Below are positions 13,716 to 27,200 of a stretch of DNA of 64,000 nucleotides, in pieces (position 1 is the first letter of the stretch; the number at the start of each line of letters is the position of its first letter). The notes beneath the pieces were generated by a model, which was not told the origin of the DNA, ran no database searches, and saw nothing but the letters and a program-made list of their open reading frames with translations. Origin of the DNA: Merluccius polli. Its lineage: Eukaryota; Chordata; Actinopteri; Gadiformes; Merlucciidae. A program made the translations under genes and the position numbers. The stretch lies in the NCBI GenBank assembly GCA_030340625.1, contig JAOPHQ010004281.1, positions 62,001 through 126,000 of the forward strand, given 5' to 3'.

Positions 13716-14483
13716 TTCTATTATTCTATGACTCTCCTAATCACAATAGCCCTAGATGTATATATCTTATATCTTGTTGTTGTTGTTATTCTGCCTTGAT
13801 TTGCCTTGATTTCTTTTGTATGTGCTGCAACACCCGAATTTTCCTCACAGGATTAATAAAGCATTATCTTATCTTATCTTATGCTGCATGCAAACCCCTC
13901 ACAAACACCGAACCCCAGCTCGGTATATTAGCTGTTCTAGTTGTGCTGTGTGTTGTTCAGCTATTTCTGGAGATTGCCCCGAAAAAGTCAGCGATGCGCT
14001 AGCCCGAGCTAAATGCGATGCTAACCTACTTCAACGCAGCGGCAGCAGTGGTAACTTTCTGTCGCCGTGGGCGGGAGCTTCTCCCGCGCCGCCGCTAAAC
14101 GGGGGACTTGACACGGCGCTCCAACTTTTTGTCTTCTTCTTCTTCCCTGCCGCCGCAGCGTATGCGCAACGAGGGCCTGAGCAGCGGCACCCTGTCCAAG
14201 TCATCGTCGTCGGGCATGCAGAGTTGTGGAGAGGAGGAGGGCGAGGAGGGCCCAGACGCCGTGCCTCTACCGCCCCCTATGGCCATCCAGCAGCACAGCC
14301 TGCTGCAGCCAGACTCCCAGGACGACAAGGTGAGACCCGCCGCCTGTGCGTCGACAAGGGGGGCCTAGGAAGACACACACATACAAACACAGTCCTACAT
14401 ACATACATACATACATACATACATACATACATACACGCATGCATTAATGGACGCGCACACACGTGTGTACATATACACACACT

Positions 14484-14526
<43 letters not shown>

Positions 14527-15131
14527 CTATACACACACGCACCCCACACACATAGACCCAGATGCACAAACACATACACATAGCAGAAGTTAAGCTAAAA
14601 AGTTTTTTTATGGACCTAGTTTTTGGTAGTTTTCTAGGACACAGACAAGGCCACATTCAATTAACACATTCTTCGTTCTCACAATGGCACAATTAATACC
14701 ATTAATACCATTGAATTTTGTTTTTCCTTCTTTTTCTTCTCTTCTTGTTCTCGACGGTTGCATGTGCCTGCCTTCAGCATTACGTTGATTTTTGTTCTGC
14801 TACTCTTCTATCCCAGTTTCCCTACCTCTCCATATAAAATAAACACAGTAACACTCAACCCTCATCTCTCCATTTTTAACTCTTTCTCTCTTCGACTCGC
14901 TCCTCCTCTTCTTCATTTCCCCCCCGCTCCCACTCGGGGTTTGAGCTACCTCGGTATTGCTGGACAGAATACGCCATTTTGTAATAGCGCGGGGGGATTT
15001 TCTGTTTGTTTGTTTTGCTCTTACTCACTTGTCTTTCAAAGTGTGGCGTATTGTGGAAGCAACCAATGCAGTTTCTTTTCAGCAATACTTCCTGAGCTGT
15101 ATGTTCTCTGACCAATTGTGACGCTCGCACT

Positions 15132-15175
<44 letters not shown>

Positions 15176-15421
15176 GTCCAATCCCAGACCTTGCCCGTGG
15201 CCCTAACCTACCTCGTAAACCCCTCCCGCCCCCCACCCCCTATGTCCTCAATACTAGCCTGCCATTGGCTCCCCGATTCACACTCCTCTTAGGGCGGTCA
15301 CACCCACCCAGTCCTCACCTGGAGGTGTGGAATATCAAGGTCCCGACCCCAAAACGGTGAGCCTTCTGTCACGCTGTAAATACACAGTGTGTCCCCCGCA
15401 GCACACCTAGACCCACACATG

Positions 15422-15495
<74 letters not shown>

Positions 15496-15550
15496 AAGAT
15501 GCATCATACAACAGTGCTTTACGTTTCGAGGGCAAGGCACTCTTTACTTC

Positions 15551-15636
<86 letters not shown>

Positions 15637-18600
15637 TTTACTGGTGATAGGAAGTCATGAGAGCAAAAAATGTAGGATGTATCAAATATGTTATTAAAGA
15701 TGATCTTGTTTTTGTCTCTATTCTCTCTCTCTTTCTCTTTCTCTCTCTCTCTCTCACCCCCCCCCCCCCCCCCCCCTCCAAACTGGTATTTGCAGGCGTC
15801 TCGTCTGTCTGGTCGCCCCAGTAGCTCTGAGACTCCCAGTGCCGCTGAACTGGTCAGCGCCATCGAGGAGTTGGTGAAGAGCAAGATGGTGAGACATACA
15901 CACACATGCATGCACACACAATATCAGACTTGGTGACAACGGGATCACCTGTTCCGGAAAACCTCAGCTGGAAGTGACAAGTGTGACAAGATGCATACAC
16001 ACACACACTAGGGTTTCACCAACTATAGTCGCCTAGTCAGCTACTAGGAACCACTAGTCAGCGCTGTTGGCTGCAGTCAACTAGTCGTGGACAACATCAT
16101 TTATGAAATAATCCCACGTTGATGCCCTAACCAAACAGAAGGCGGGGTAGGTATGAGCAGGACAATGACAGCGAGTCACGTGGTATTGTTATCGCTAGAC
16201 TGTCATGTTAGTTAATCCAGTTTCCTGTATCGCAGCAACAAAAAAAAAAGATGTGGATGATGGGAATTGTGAAATGTAAAGTGGTAGGCTATCGTTTGTG
16301 TGTGTGTGTGTGTGTACTGATGTCCCAAAAACTTCCAATATTGCCAGTATGGGCGAAGAGGTTTCAACAAATGATTAAACGTATTTATTGCCCAATGCAA
16401 TCCAAGATAATCCATATATCACAGAAACGCCGATCCACAAACCTCCTTCCTACTACCTAGACCGCTAATGGCACCTGCAATGCGTTTATGTCTGTCGTAA
16501 CCGCGACCTAGCTGCCAGCGGAAACCCGCGCCCAGGGTGGCCACATTCTCATGATGCTGGTTACTTTGTTCTTCTTTTTTTATGTTTAGAAACTGTGATC
16601 CTACATAGTGTGACATGTCACAGTAGCATGTTTGAACTTTCTGCGTTACAAAATGCTATTTCCGTTGTTGGTTGCTCTCTCTGCGTCTTTCTTACATAAC
16701 GACTAGTCGACTACTATTACGAAAAACTTGGCAACTAGTAGAAATCAGTGCACAGACTCACTAAAAGCACAAGCGTACACATTGGCACGGGCACTGCCTT
16801 TCTCCCTCTCCTTGTCCCCGGTGTTGTCGACGGAGATGGATCATGGCCTACCAGTCAGCTGTCAGTACTGTGACTCACTGTGGGCCCAGCTGTCCCTCGT
16901 CTCCAACGAGCCAGCTGGCATTGTACTGTGGCACATACATACACCACCCAACGCCCCGCATGGGTGCACTGTCGCTTCCAGCACACATGCCCACTGGCCT
17001 AGGGCGTGATGGAAGTCATGGCACTGCACTGCACTGTGCCCCGGCTTCTCCTCATAGCCCTGGCTTTTGCTGTTTGCGCTTTTGTTGTTTGGGTCTCTTT
17101 TCTCTTCCTTCTATTTATATAAACTCTCTCTCTCCATCTCTATCTCGCTCTTGCGCTCTCTCTCCCCCCCCCCCCCCCCCCCAACTCTCTATCTATCTAT
17201 CTCTACCTACCTCCCTACCTGCCCCTACCCTCTACCTGTCTTCCCCTCCTCTTCCACCCCAGTCTCTGGAAGACCGGCCCAGCTCTCTGTCGGTGGAGCA
17301 GGGCGACAGCAGCTCCCCCTCCCTCAACCCTTCAGACAACTCGCTCCTCTCCTCGTCCTCCCCCATCGACGAGTTGGACGACAGGAAGTCTGGCTTCCTT
17401 AAGAGAAGACAGTGAGTGACAAAATGTTCAGAATGGATATAACATTAAAATGGTTGTTCAGAAGTGTAACCCACTAGCTCTACAACAGTAAAAGCAGGTA
17501 AAAAAACTGCATGGCCAGTGGCGCTCCAGTGTGACTGTAACACACATACTGTATACAGGTGACTTTCCATATGTGTACATTGGTGGAAACTATCGCAGAC
17601 TTAAACAAAAAAAACAAAAATCTCATTGAGATTTGGACCATGTATTCAATTACAGTTACTCGTATTTATTGCACCCCTAGTACCTACTGGCACCTTACAG
17701 GCCAGTACAGGCCATTGTAGCTTCAGTACCTAGTGGCACCTTACTGGCCAGTACAGGCCACCGTAGCTTCAGTACCTACTGGCACCTTACTGGCCAGTAC
17801 AGGCCACCGTAGCTTCAGTACCTAGTGACACCTTACTGGCCAGTACAGGCCACCGTAGCTTCAGTACCTACTGGCACCTTACAGGCCAGTACAGGCCACC
17901 GTAGCTTCAGTACCTACTGGCACCTTACTGGCCAGTACAGGCCACCGTAGCTTCAGTACCTACTGGCACCTTACAGGCCAGTACAGGCCATTGTAGCTTC
18001 TCCTACGTTGTTGGAAAGGGAGAGGTGAGTGGGGGGGGGTGGGGGGGGTATTCAATTTGTTGTAATCTGCAACCTCACTGCTAGATGCCACTAAATGTTA
18101 CACAGTGTACCTTTCAACAAATATCTTAAGGCAATCAGAGAGAGTATTGGCATTTTCGTTTTATTTCCATAATGTCTTCCTTTCTTTCTGTTCACAAGTT
18201 ATGTGATGCTGGAGCTGGTGGAGACAGAGAGAGATTATGTCAGAGACCTTGGTTCTGTGGTGGAGGTGAGGAAATGGGCTGTATCATCTACAATATTGAC
18301 AAAGTATGTACACTTCTGTGTGTGTGTGTTTTCTACATGTTAAACTGACTCTGTGTCCTGCTACCCTCCCCAGGGTTACATGAGTAGGATGAAGGAGGAG
18401 GGCGTTCCCGACGACATGAGAGGAAAGGACAAAATTGTGTTTGGGAACATCCATCAGATCTACGACTGGCATAAAGAGTACGCTTGTTCAAAATCTAAAT
18501 CGCCAAATTCACTTTTTCATTCACTGTTTTTTCCCATAATGTGGCGCTGTAGTGTTGTAAAGAATACCACTGAAATTATTGACTTTGACTTTGACCATAG

Positions 18601-19985
18601 CTTCTTCCTGGCTGAGCTTGAAAAGTGCTTGGAGGATCCTGATAGGCTGGCTTCTCTGTTTGTCAAACAGGTGAGGAATTGAATGGCCCTCTATGGGCGT
18701 TTTTCACCTAGCAGCCAGTCTCTGGAGGACCGGTTATACACATTAGCATTCCTAGCGTTTAGACCAGTGGTTTCCAACCTGGGGTCCCGACCCCCACTAG
18801 GGGGCGCCACAGCTCCATGGGGGGTCGCCAAGCCCTCTTTATTTTAAGGGTGCAAGAATCTTTAGAAGTTCATTTATTTATGAAAACAAAAACAAAAAAA
18901 TATATATATATATTAGGGCTGTCAATCGATTAAAAATCAATGCATTGCATTGCAATTTGCATCACATTCAAAACAAACAGGGTGATGCACAAAATAACTT
19001 CAAGAAAATAATAATTTAAAATAAATAAGTGCTTGCGGCTTGTAGAGTTCTCCAGTTGTTTCCCTTTTAAATTATCCAGCGTGGTTTGCTTCATGCGAGG
19101 GGGCACCGGGCAGGGGTGGACTGGCCATCGGGCATACTGGGCAATTGCCCAGTATGCCCGATGGCCAGTCCACCCCTGCCCGGCACATCTTTGGGCCGGC
19201 CCAGGACTGTCATAAAAATTAAAAAAAGTAATTTGTCGGTGTATTACGATCGCGCCCCCCCCGTCGGTCGTCGGACCGGGGTGTGTGACGATCGCGCGTG
19301 CGCGCACCCCACCCCCATTTTTTATCCATTACTGCTCACGGGGTTGTAGTTCAGCTCGTTCTCATCCCAACTCGTAATATACCGACGATTTGTCACGCCC
19401 CTAGACGTCTGATACTGACGCAAAAGGTACCCTCCCGCGTCTGTATGAAACGGTCTGGGTTCTCATAAACCCGATCGCGGTGGTAAGAGATGAGCAGAGT
19501 CTATAGCGTCCATTCACTCCAATAATAACCCGGTCACGGTGATAGATTACGCTAACCCTAACCCTAACCCTAACCCTAACCAACCCTAACCCTAACCCTT
19601 TTTGGAGTGAATTGTTTCACAGTAGACTGCGGACGCTGTAGACTCTGCTCTGCGAGCGGACGCTGTAGACTCTGCTCGTCTCTTACCAACGCGAACGGGT
19701 TTATGAGAACCCCCAGATTGTTTCACACAGACGCGGGAGGGTACCTTATGCGTCAGTATCAGACGTCTAGGGGCGTGACAAATCGTCGGTATATTACGAG
19801 TTGGGATGAGAACGTGTTGTGTAGTTTGTTTGCGGCATCGACCTCGTGTGCATTGCTTCCTGATTTCCCGAGCTACGGAGTGGCCCGAGGTTCAAATGTC
19901 ACAGCGTTAATCGCGCGTTAAAAAAATTAGTGCTGTTAAAAACATGTTGCGTTAACTCATTAATAACACGTTAACTTTGACAGCC

Positions 19986-20037
<52 letters not shown>

Positions 20038-21255
20038 CTTTTTACACGCGCATATAACGGCGCGTGTAGATGTCAACACCAGCAGTATTCACAGAGCTAA
20101 GCCCGCTCACCTGGTCTCAAAACAAAGAGCTGATGGAAAAATGATTAAGCGTTAGGGATGCTGACTTTCTCAAAAAGAAAGAGGACTTAGCGAGACAGTT
20201 TTATTGAGTTGGCACCACAGAAGCAATAGACAAAACCTGAATGCGTCACTTGTCATGAGAAATTGGGAAATGAAACCCTGACACCGGACTACAAAACCCG
20301 CTCAGACGGTGGGTAAACCACAAGAGTTTTTCGTCAGAAAGAGGAGTTTTTACATACAACATAGGGAAGTAGTACCACGGCTCAAAGAGACCACAAGCAG
20401 GCAACTTTTGCATTGTTGTTGCTCTCTCCTTATTGGCCAAAAAGCCACACGACATCGGTGAGACGCCGATTAAACCGGCTTGCATTAAAATGGCTGAAAT
20501 AATGAAAACTATTATGGACTATTAAAACGTATGTATGATAGTGAAATTAAAAGAAAATCATAACAGACATAGAATTGTGTTCCTAAAAAATATAAGGAAA
20601 AATACATTGAAATATCCACAGGAAATAATCTGTTCAGAATTGTATACAAATTTCCTGCAGGTATTAAGTTCACTATTTAGGTTCATTGTACAGTTAATTG
20701 TTATGTGCTGTTATTGTTTTTTATGCAATGAATATAATGATATATACATACAAATATTTCAAAAGAAGTAGGCTACTTTTCCCCCTTTTTTGTAATTGTA
20801 TGTGTGCGGGGGAGTGGTGAGGGTCGTCGGTGTATAAAATGGTGAAATAGAGGTCCCTTAAGAAAAAGGTTGGGAACCACTGGTTAAGACTAATATGGAA
20901 CCAAGATGGCCGCTAGGTGAATAAGGCCCATGATGTCTTCAATGATCCATGACTAAATAGTATTCATGTGTTTTCATCTTAATGTCTACAACTTAACATG
21001 CTGAACTCATGACTCTTTGTTGTCTGTTATAGGAGAGGAGACTGCACATGTACATAGTGTACTGCCAAAACAAGCCCAAGTCTGAACACATCGTTTCTGA
21101 GTACATCGACACTTACTTTGAGGTAAGAACCTCACATTTTGTATTTTTCTTTAAATTTTACACTGCACCCCACTTCAGCCTATCTTGCTCCCTCTCGGTG
21201 GCGAATGTGGTGATGTCCAAATGTATAAATAGGCTGCTCAACAGCATTGACATAC

Positions 21256-21295
<40 letters not shown>

Positions 21296-24200
21296 TTGGT
21301 ATATTATCGTTGTACTTTCCTTTGTAGGACCTCAAGCAGAGGTTGGGCCACAGACTGCAGCTCACTGACCTGCTGATTAAACCGGTGCAGCGCATTATGA
21401 AGTACCAGCTTCTGCTGAAGGTAAGCTCAACTCCCCCCTCATTCATCCAACACACCTACCGTACGTTGACCATAAGAGGCTAAAGGGGAAGGCTCGGCTA
21501 TCTTCTAATATAAGAGAGTACCGCTTCATAGGCGCGTTGTGAAAAATTGTGGTCTCATTGATCTGAATGAAAGACATAAATCCTTAAATCTTGTTTTTCT
21601 GGGTTTTATTCAGGATCTTCTCAAGGTATCCAAGAAGGCTGGTGCAGACATGCTGGAGCTTGAGGTCAGACGTCTCTTATGTCATAATGTGTTTGTGTTG
21701 ATATTGTTTTGCGGTTTTTATCTAGTGACCATTTAAGCACACGATTATTATTATTGTCCACAACAAGGAAGTGTTGCGAGTTTCCCTCAGATTTTCTGTC
21801 CAAGAGACGAGCAGCCCGTTCAACAGCGTGACATGTGTTGACATTGTTAGGTTCGCTTGACAAAGTGAACGCTAACCGAACCAAATGAAAAATGCAGCAA
21901 AGTAGGAATTAGCACTGAACCGAACCAAATCTTCCAAATTCAGGTGTGAAAACTACCTAAATTTAAGTGCTGCACGACCAACGAAGGTCCCTCAGCACAA
22001 CCAGATACAAGTGCATTATAGCTGTCAAAAAAATCGAGTAAAATCATGGCTTATTTTTTTATGTTTTATTTTAGTCAGCGCAAAAACAACCGAATAGTCT
22101 TGGAAGTCGTTTTGGATGACAGCCTCTGCTAGATCTACCCAATGTAAATGTGTTGAATGTAAGATTAGCCTGGAGTGCACAGCTGAACGCTTAGTAGGTG
22201 ATGGGCTGTTCTGACAGGATTCAATTGGACTGAACTGCAAATAGATGCCACATTATACTGCAATCTGCTTTCATGCAAGGCGACCTATGAAAATGAAGCC
22301 TCTTTTGGAGCTTGATCTCCTCTCTGAAACACTTCTCTTCTTGTCTGGTGTCTGCAGAAAGCAGTGGAGGTGATGTGTGTGGTTCCCAAGCGGTGCAACG
22401 ACATGATGAACGTAGGACGCCTCCAAGGATTTGATGTAAGACATCTTTTATCATTGTAATCGTTTTTTTAATGTATTATGTATTATTCATTAGTCATTAT
22501 TTATTTATTATTTACTTAATAAATAATGTAATACTTTTATTTATATATACATTTATTTTTGTTATTTAGTTGCCTCCTTTCACCAATGTACTGGAATTTG
22601 TTGTGTGATTTAAGTAAGTGGCCAACAGGGTTGGTGCTGTTATTGAATGGCCAATGGAGGCTCAAGAAACAAAACTATTTTAGTTGGGTTTTTGTTGCTT
22701 TGGTTTTTGTCCCTTTATTGATTTGTTCATGAAGTACAGTGAATTACATTGTACATTAAAATGGAGTCATGTTGTGCAACCCACTGCAGTGAGAGCTGGT
22801 CGGGGATGGTGGGTATAAGTTAACCTACAGACTCACTACAGACTAACTATTGTTGTGCAGGGTAAGATTGTGGCCCAGGGCAGGTTACTGCTACAGGACA
22901 CATTCATGGTGTCCGACCAGGATGGAGGCCTTCTGTCCAGGATGAAGGAGAGGCGAGTCTTCCTCTTTGAGCAGATCGTCATCTTTAGTGAGCCCCTGGA
23001 CAAAAAGAAGGGTTACACAACTCTGGGCTACCTCTTCAAGAACAGCGTCAAGGTGAGCTACCTGCTGGCATATATCAAAACTGCAATCCAAGCAGTTTGC
23101 TCTGTGATGTAGAGGAGCACATTTGGCTCATCTGTTCAGTTGTGCTAATCGTGTCGCAAGCCCCTAATGTTTAACCAATAACAAACATGGATTTTTTATT
23201 TGTTCTTTAATTACACTGCACTGAACAGCTTGGCCGCTTTCTTCAAATACAGCCATGGCTAGAGCTCTGTCAAATGGCTCTTGAACTATGATAAATGGCT
23301 TTTTTTTGCAATAGCTGAAAAAGCAAAAATAAAATAGTAATGTTGACATTTTGGAAATGCAAAAACATCTGACTGTTGGAATTGGTCAACTCATCAGCTG
23401 TAGAATTAGTTCAGGCAGACCACTTCTGCTAAAGTAATGTTTTATTATTTGCAGCCAGGCAACACCAAGTATTTTTGCAGTATGGTTATTTTTGAGGAAA
23501 CTCAAGTACATTTGTTAGCAGTACAAGTAGCAGTACAGTACATCACAGTACAGTCTCAAGGACAACTACCATACCATACCACACACACACACACACACAC
23601 AGACTTATCTTGATACACAGTGAAACAATGCATGACCGACAGGAGGGGAAAATGGTATGTTCTGTGCAGGCTGTGCTCGCATAATCACGTTTCGGCTGAT
23701 AATGCCGCTCGGTACCAGGTGAAGAGTGATACTCAACATCATTGAGGGCCAAGCCGTCGGCGCAATTTAGTTGTGTGCAGTTTTGAATAAATAGTGATAT
23801 CGAGTATAAGGACGTAGTACATGTGTTTAGTATTACCATTGCTGGTGTATCTCTATGAATCTGATTCATGTTTGCCCCTCATCTGTTAATGAAATGTGTT
23901 ATTTGTTTGTCTGTCGAAACTTTATGTGATTTGTTGTGCTGTTTTACCATGTCAGGACACTTTTGTAAAAGAGATGTTTAATCTCAAAAGGCTCTCCTGG
24001 TAAAATAAAGGTCAAATTAAATAAATTAAATGAAAACAACCACATGCAGTAACCTTGAAGTACCACTAGGTAAAAGTACCCCATTTGACTTCCAACTGCT
24101 CACTCATCCTTAGCCTAGTCCTAACTAGACCTTCGTACTCATTTCATTCATACTCATGGTCTAGAACTGCTATAGAGACAAACGATTTCTCACTTGAAGG

Positions 24201-27200
24201 CGGGTGCTGTTGAGGTTTAAAACCTATTGGCTCTGCCCAGTGCCACTCTGGATCTGCCTTAACCAATCGCTAACGTTTGGTCGTGACGTATTTCATGCGC
24301 CGGAAACCACGTTGCGCGCAGTATACAAACGGCAGATGCATTAGCCTGGTTCCGCCCGCCTCCGTACTTCCGCTCAATAACTGAAATTCGCGCACGACCT
24401 CTACGTCACTGTTCTCAGGCCGCGCCTCCTGTTCGCTGATTGGAAGGCAAACTTGAGGGAAAAGAAATCGTTCTAACATACAGCACTCCCAGACCTAGTA
24501 CTGAAGTGAAATGAAAATTGAGCGGAAGTACGGAGGCGGGCGGAACCAGGCTAACTCATCCTCCCATTGTGTTCATCTATCAACTTCTTCCTCTGTCTCT
24601 CTGTCCATCTTCCAGGTGAGCTGGCTGGGTCTGGAGGAGAACCCGGACGACCCCTGTAAGTTCACACTGACCTCCAGGTCCACAAGTGGTGGCCAGGAGC
24701 GCTTCACCCTGCATTCCCCCAGCCCCGCAGTCAGCCAGCTCTGGGTGCACCAGGTCAGCCAGATACTGGAGAACCAGCGCAACTTCCTCAACGGTAATGA
24801 GGAAAAACTTACAAACCACTTGACTGGTCACACCAACCATGAGTCATCGAACATAGTTATAAATGAAGCTGTGTTTGACACACTGAAAGGGAAATGGAAA
24901 TAGTCGAATGGTTTGAGTACTAGTTCCTCTTAGTATTACGCACCTAATTTGATCCCAATGTCAGTATTTATTTATTTATTATTATTATTATTAATTATTA
25001 ATAATAATTCATATTATTATTAATATTATTAGAATTATTTGTTATGTTTATTATGTTTTCCTCTCCATTGTTGGTCATGGTTATGTATATATAATACAAT
25101 ATAGCGTTTAACAATACCATAAAATAACTGATTGGCTGTGGCACTTTTATAATTATAATTTATAAAATCTCCCCCTCCTTTTCTTTATGTCTCCCCTCCC
25201 CTGGCCTGTAGCGCTGACGTCTCCCATTGAGTACCAGAGGAACCACGTGGGGGGCGGAGGGACCGGCGGCCCCCCGAGCAGCAGTAGCAGCGGCAGTGGC
25301 AGCAGCGGCGGTCTGGCAGGGGGCAGCAACTCCAGCAACGCTCACAGCCTGGGAGGAGGAGGAGGAGGAGGAGGAGGAGGAGGAGGAGGAGGCGGCGGCG
25401 GCGGCGGCTCTGGCGTCTCCGGCGGCAACTCGTCCCTGTGCGGCCCCCGCTCGCGGCCCTCGCGCATCCCCCAGCCCTCCTCCCGCCTCCCGCAGCCCGT
25501 CCACCACCATCACCCCCCGGGCCCTGACGGGCCCGACCGATCAGCAGGTACGTGGTCGTCTCCCTGCCACACCCCCCCCACACCCCCCCTCACCTCTCAG
25601 ACCGCCGTCCTCCCCCCCAACCCCTACCCTGACGCGGACGCGGGGGAGACGCCCGATTCGGGCCCCAAGGTGCCCAGGATGCGGGTGCTGGACAGGCCCC
25701 TGGCTAGCAGTAGTAGCGGCGGCAGCAGCAGCGGTGGCAGCAGCAGCAACATCGCTAACATCGCTAACAACGCTAACGGCTTGTGTGGTAGCGCGGAGGG
25801 CAGCCCCGGGCATCAGGGCCATCGGAGGCCCTCTGGGGACAGTCAGAGACACCCGGCCGGGGGGATCCCGCAGATGGCCGTGGCCCCCCTGATCACGCTA
25901 CCGCTCAAGACCCCGCGGGTTGCCACGGTTACGCCACTGGCCTCGCCGCAGTCTCCTAGTGGCGGCGGCGGAGGAGGAGGGGGAGGTCCGGGGAAGGAAG
26001 CCATCGTCCCCGCCAGCCCAGCCCACAAGGGTGGGACCTTCTGGGCCGTTGTCCCGGCACTGCCGGCCTCCCCCGCCGGCCGGCCCGGCCGGTCTTTCCC
26101 CTTCCCCGCAGCCGGCGACGGGACGGCTTCAACCGGGGGGGGAGGAGGTGACGGGGGGAACTCCCTGGGCCGGGGCACGCCCTCCCACCATCACCGCCCC
26201 CGCCGCCACTCGGGCCACAGTAAGGACCTGGACCGCATGAGCACCTGCTCCTCCGCCAGCGAGCAGTCCATACACTCAACCCAGAGCAACGGGGTAAGAC
26301 GGACAGCAGATCCAGAAACCACCACCACCCCCCCCCCCCCCCCCCCACCCCCACCTCTTCAAGTCTTCAGCCTGGCCCGTTGCTGCTCACTACTAGTCAC
26401 TAACACAGCCTTGCTGGCTGGCTGGCTGGCTGGCTGCCTGGCTGGCTGGCCAGTCGTTTCTCTTCTCGCCACTGCCTTCGCTTCTACATGCCTAATACCA
26501 CTGATGCTACTACTACTACTACTACTACTACTACGCTGCGCCCTGGATATTAACTGCTATCTCAGCACACTAACTTGGCCACGTTGGTGTGTTTCTGCGT
26601 GTGTGTGCGTGCGTGTGCGTGCGTGTGCGTGCGTGTGCGTGCGCGTGCGTGCTCTGCGTGCACGGCCTGTGTGGACATTTCTGTCTGTTCTGGATCACAC
26701 TAACAGTTTCTGGATGGTAAAAATACTTTTAACCGTGTGCCGTTTCTGTTCACGCTGATTGTGTGTTTGTTTTTTTCTTCTCCCAATGCACTTGTTTTGC
26801 TGTTTGCTTTTAAATGACCAGCCAGCTGGACACTAATGTCCCCACACTGTCCACATTGCATTGTTCACAGTCTGGTCCGAAACACTTTGGGTGCTGGTAT
26901 GTAATCGAGGAATTTCTAGAGAGTTATTCTCAGGATTAAAGCACTTACTGTGTTTCGTTTGGTGTGGAGTTGAGCACCATTTGTATCTGTGTTTGAGCAA
27001 CCTACACACCATACACACACATACAGTACATCCAGAAACGAAGTAAACACATCTCTATATGATAACACAAACATGCGTCATGCTTTCTTTACTGCATGTG
27101 ATTCAATCAAATCGAACATTTGATTGGTGAGATCCTATACACTAATTTTGACCTCCCTTCAGTTTCTGTCAAATTAAGTGTCTGTATTAACACAACCCTG

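Larger units (their letters stand above)
18914..19988. mobile_element. Element with TTAGGGCTGTCAA termini nested in the hAT
   Basis: Left end ttagggctgtcaa (18914-18926) and right end ttgacagccttaa are inverted repeats with one mismatch, and both abut TA repeats that extend outside. It carries a 78-bp palindrome and a foldback with telomere-like repeats but no coding frame. Confidence 0.6.
18765..20882 (+). mobile_element. Decayed hAT transposon with nested element
   Basis: Termini cagtggtttccaacctgggg and aggttgggaaccactg are hAT-type inverted repeats. Flanks GTTTAGAC (18757-18764) and GTTAAGAC (20883-20890) are an 8-bp target duplication with one mismatch. At about 20424-20504 the + strand reads [20 protein letters not shown], close to the conserved block of Charlie/ZBED5-type hAT transposases, in a frame broken by stops. 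So this was an autonomous element, now dead. Confidence 0.8.
18671..21032 (+). other. trio intron expanded by hAT insertion
   Basis: Apart from about 90 bp at the left and 140 bp at the right, the whole intron is the hAT element and its nested insertions. Confidence 0.85.

Noticed and set aside
17680..18001. CRISPR-like array
   Set aside because: Units are contiguous 46-bp repeats without unique spacers, in a vertebrate intron.
19550..19600. Chromosome end (telomere)
   Set aside because: Only about eight CCCTAA units, inside a foldback inside a transposon within an intron; unique gene sequence continues on both sides.
25187..25211. Start of the long linker exon at an upstream ATG
   Set aside because: The ATG at 25187 lies before the acceptor at 25210-25211; the frame match is incidental.
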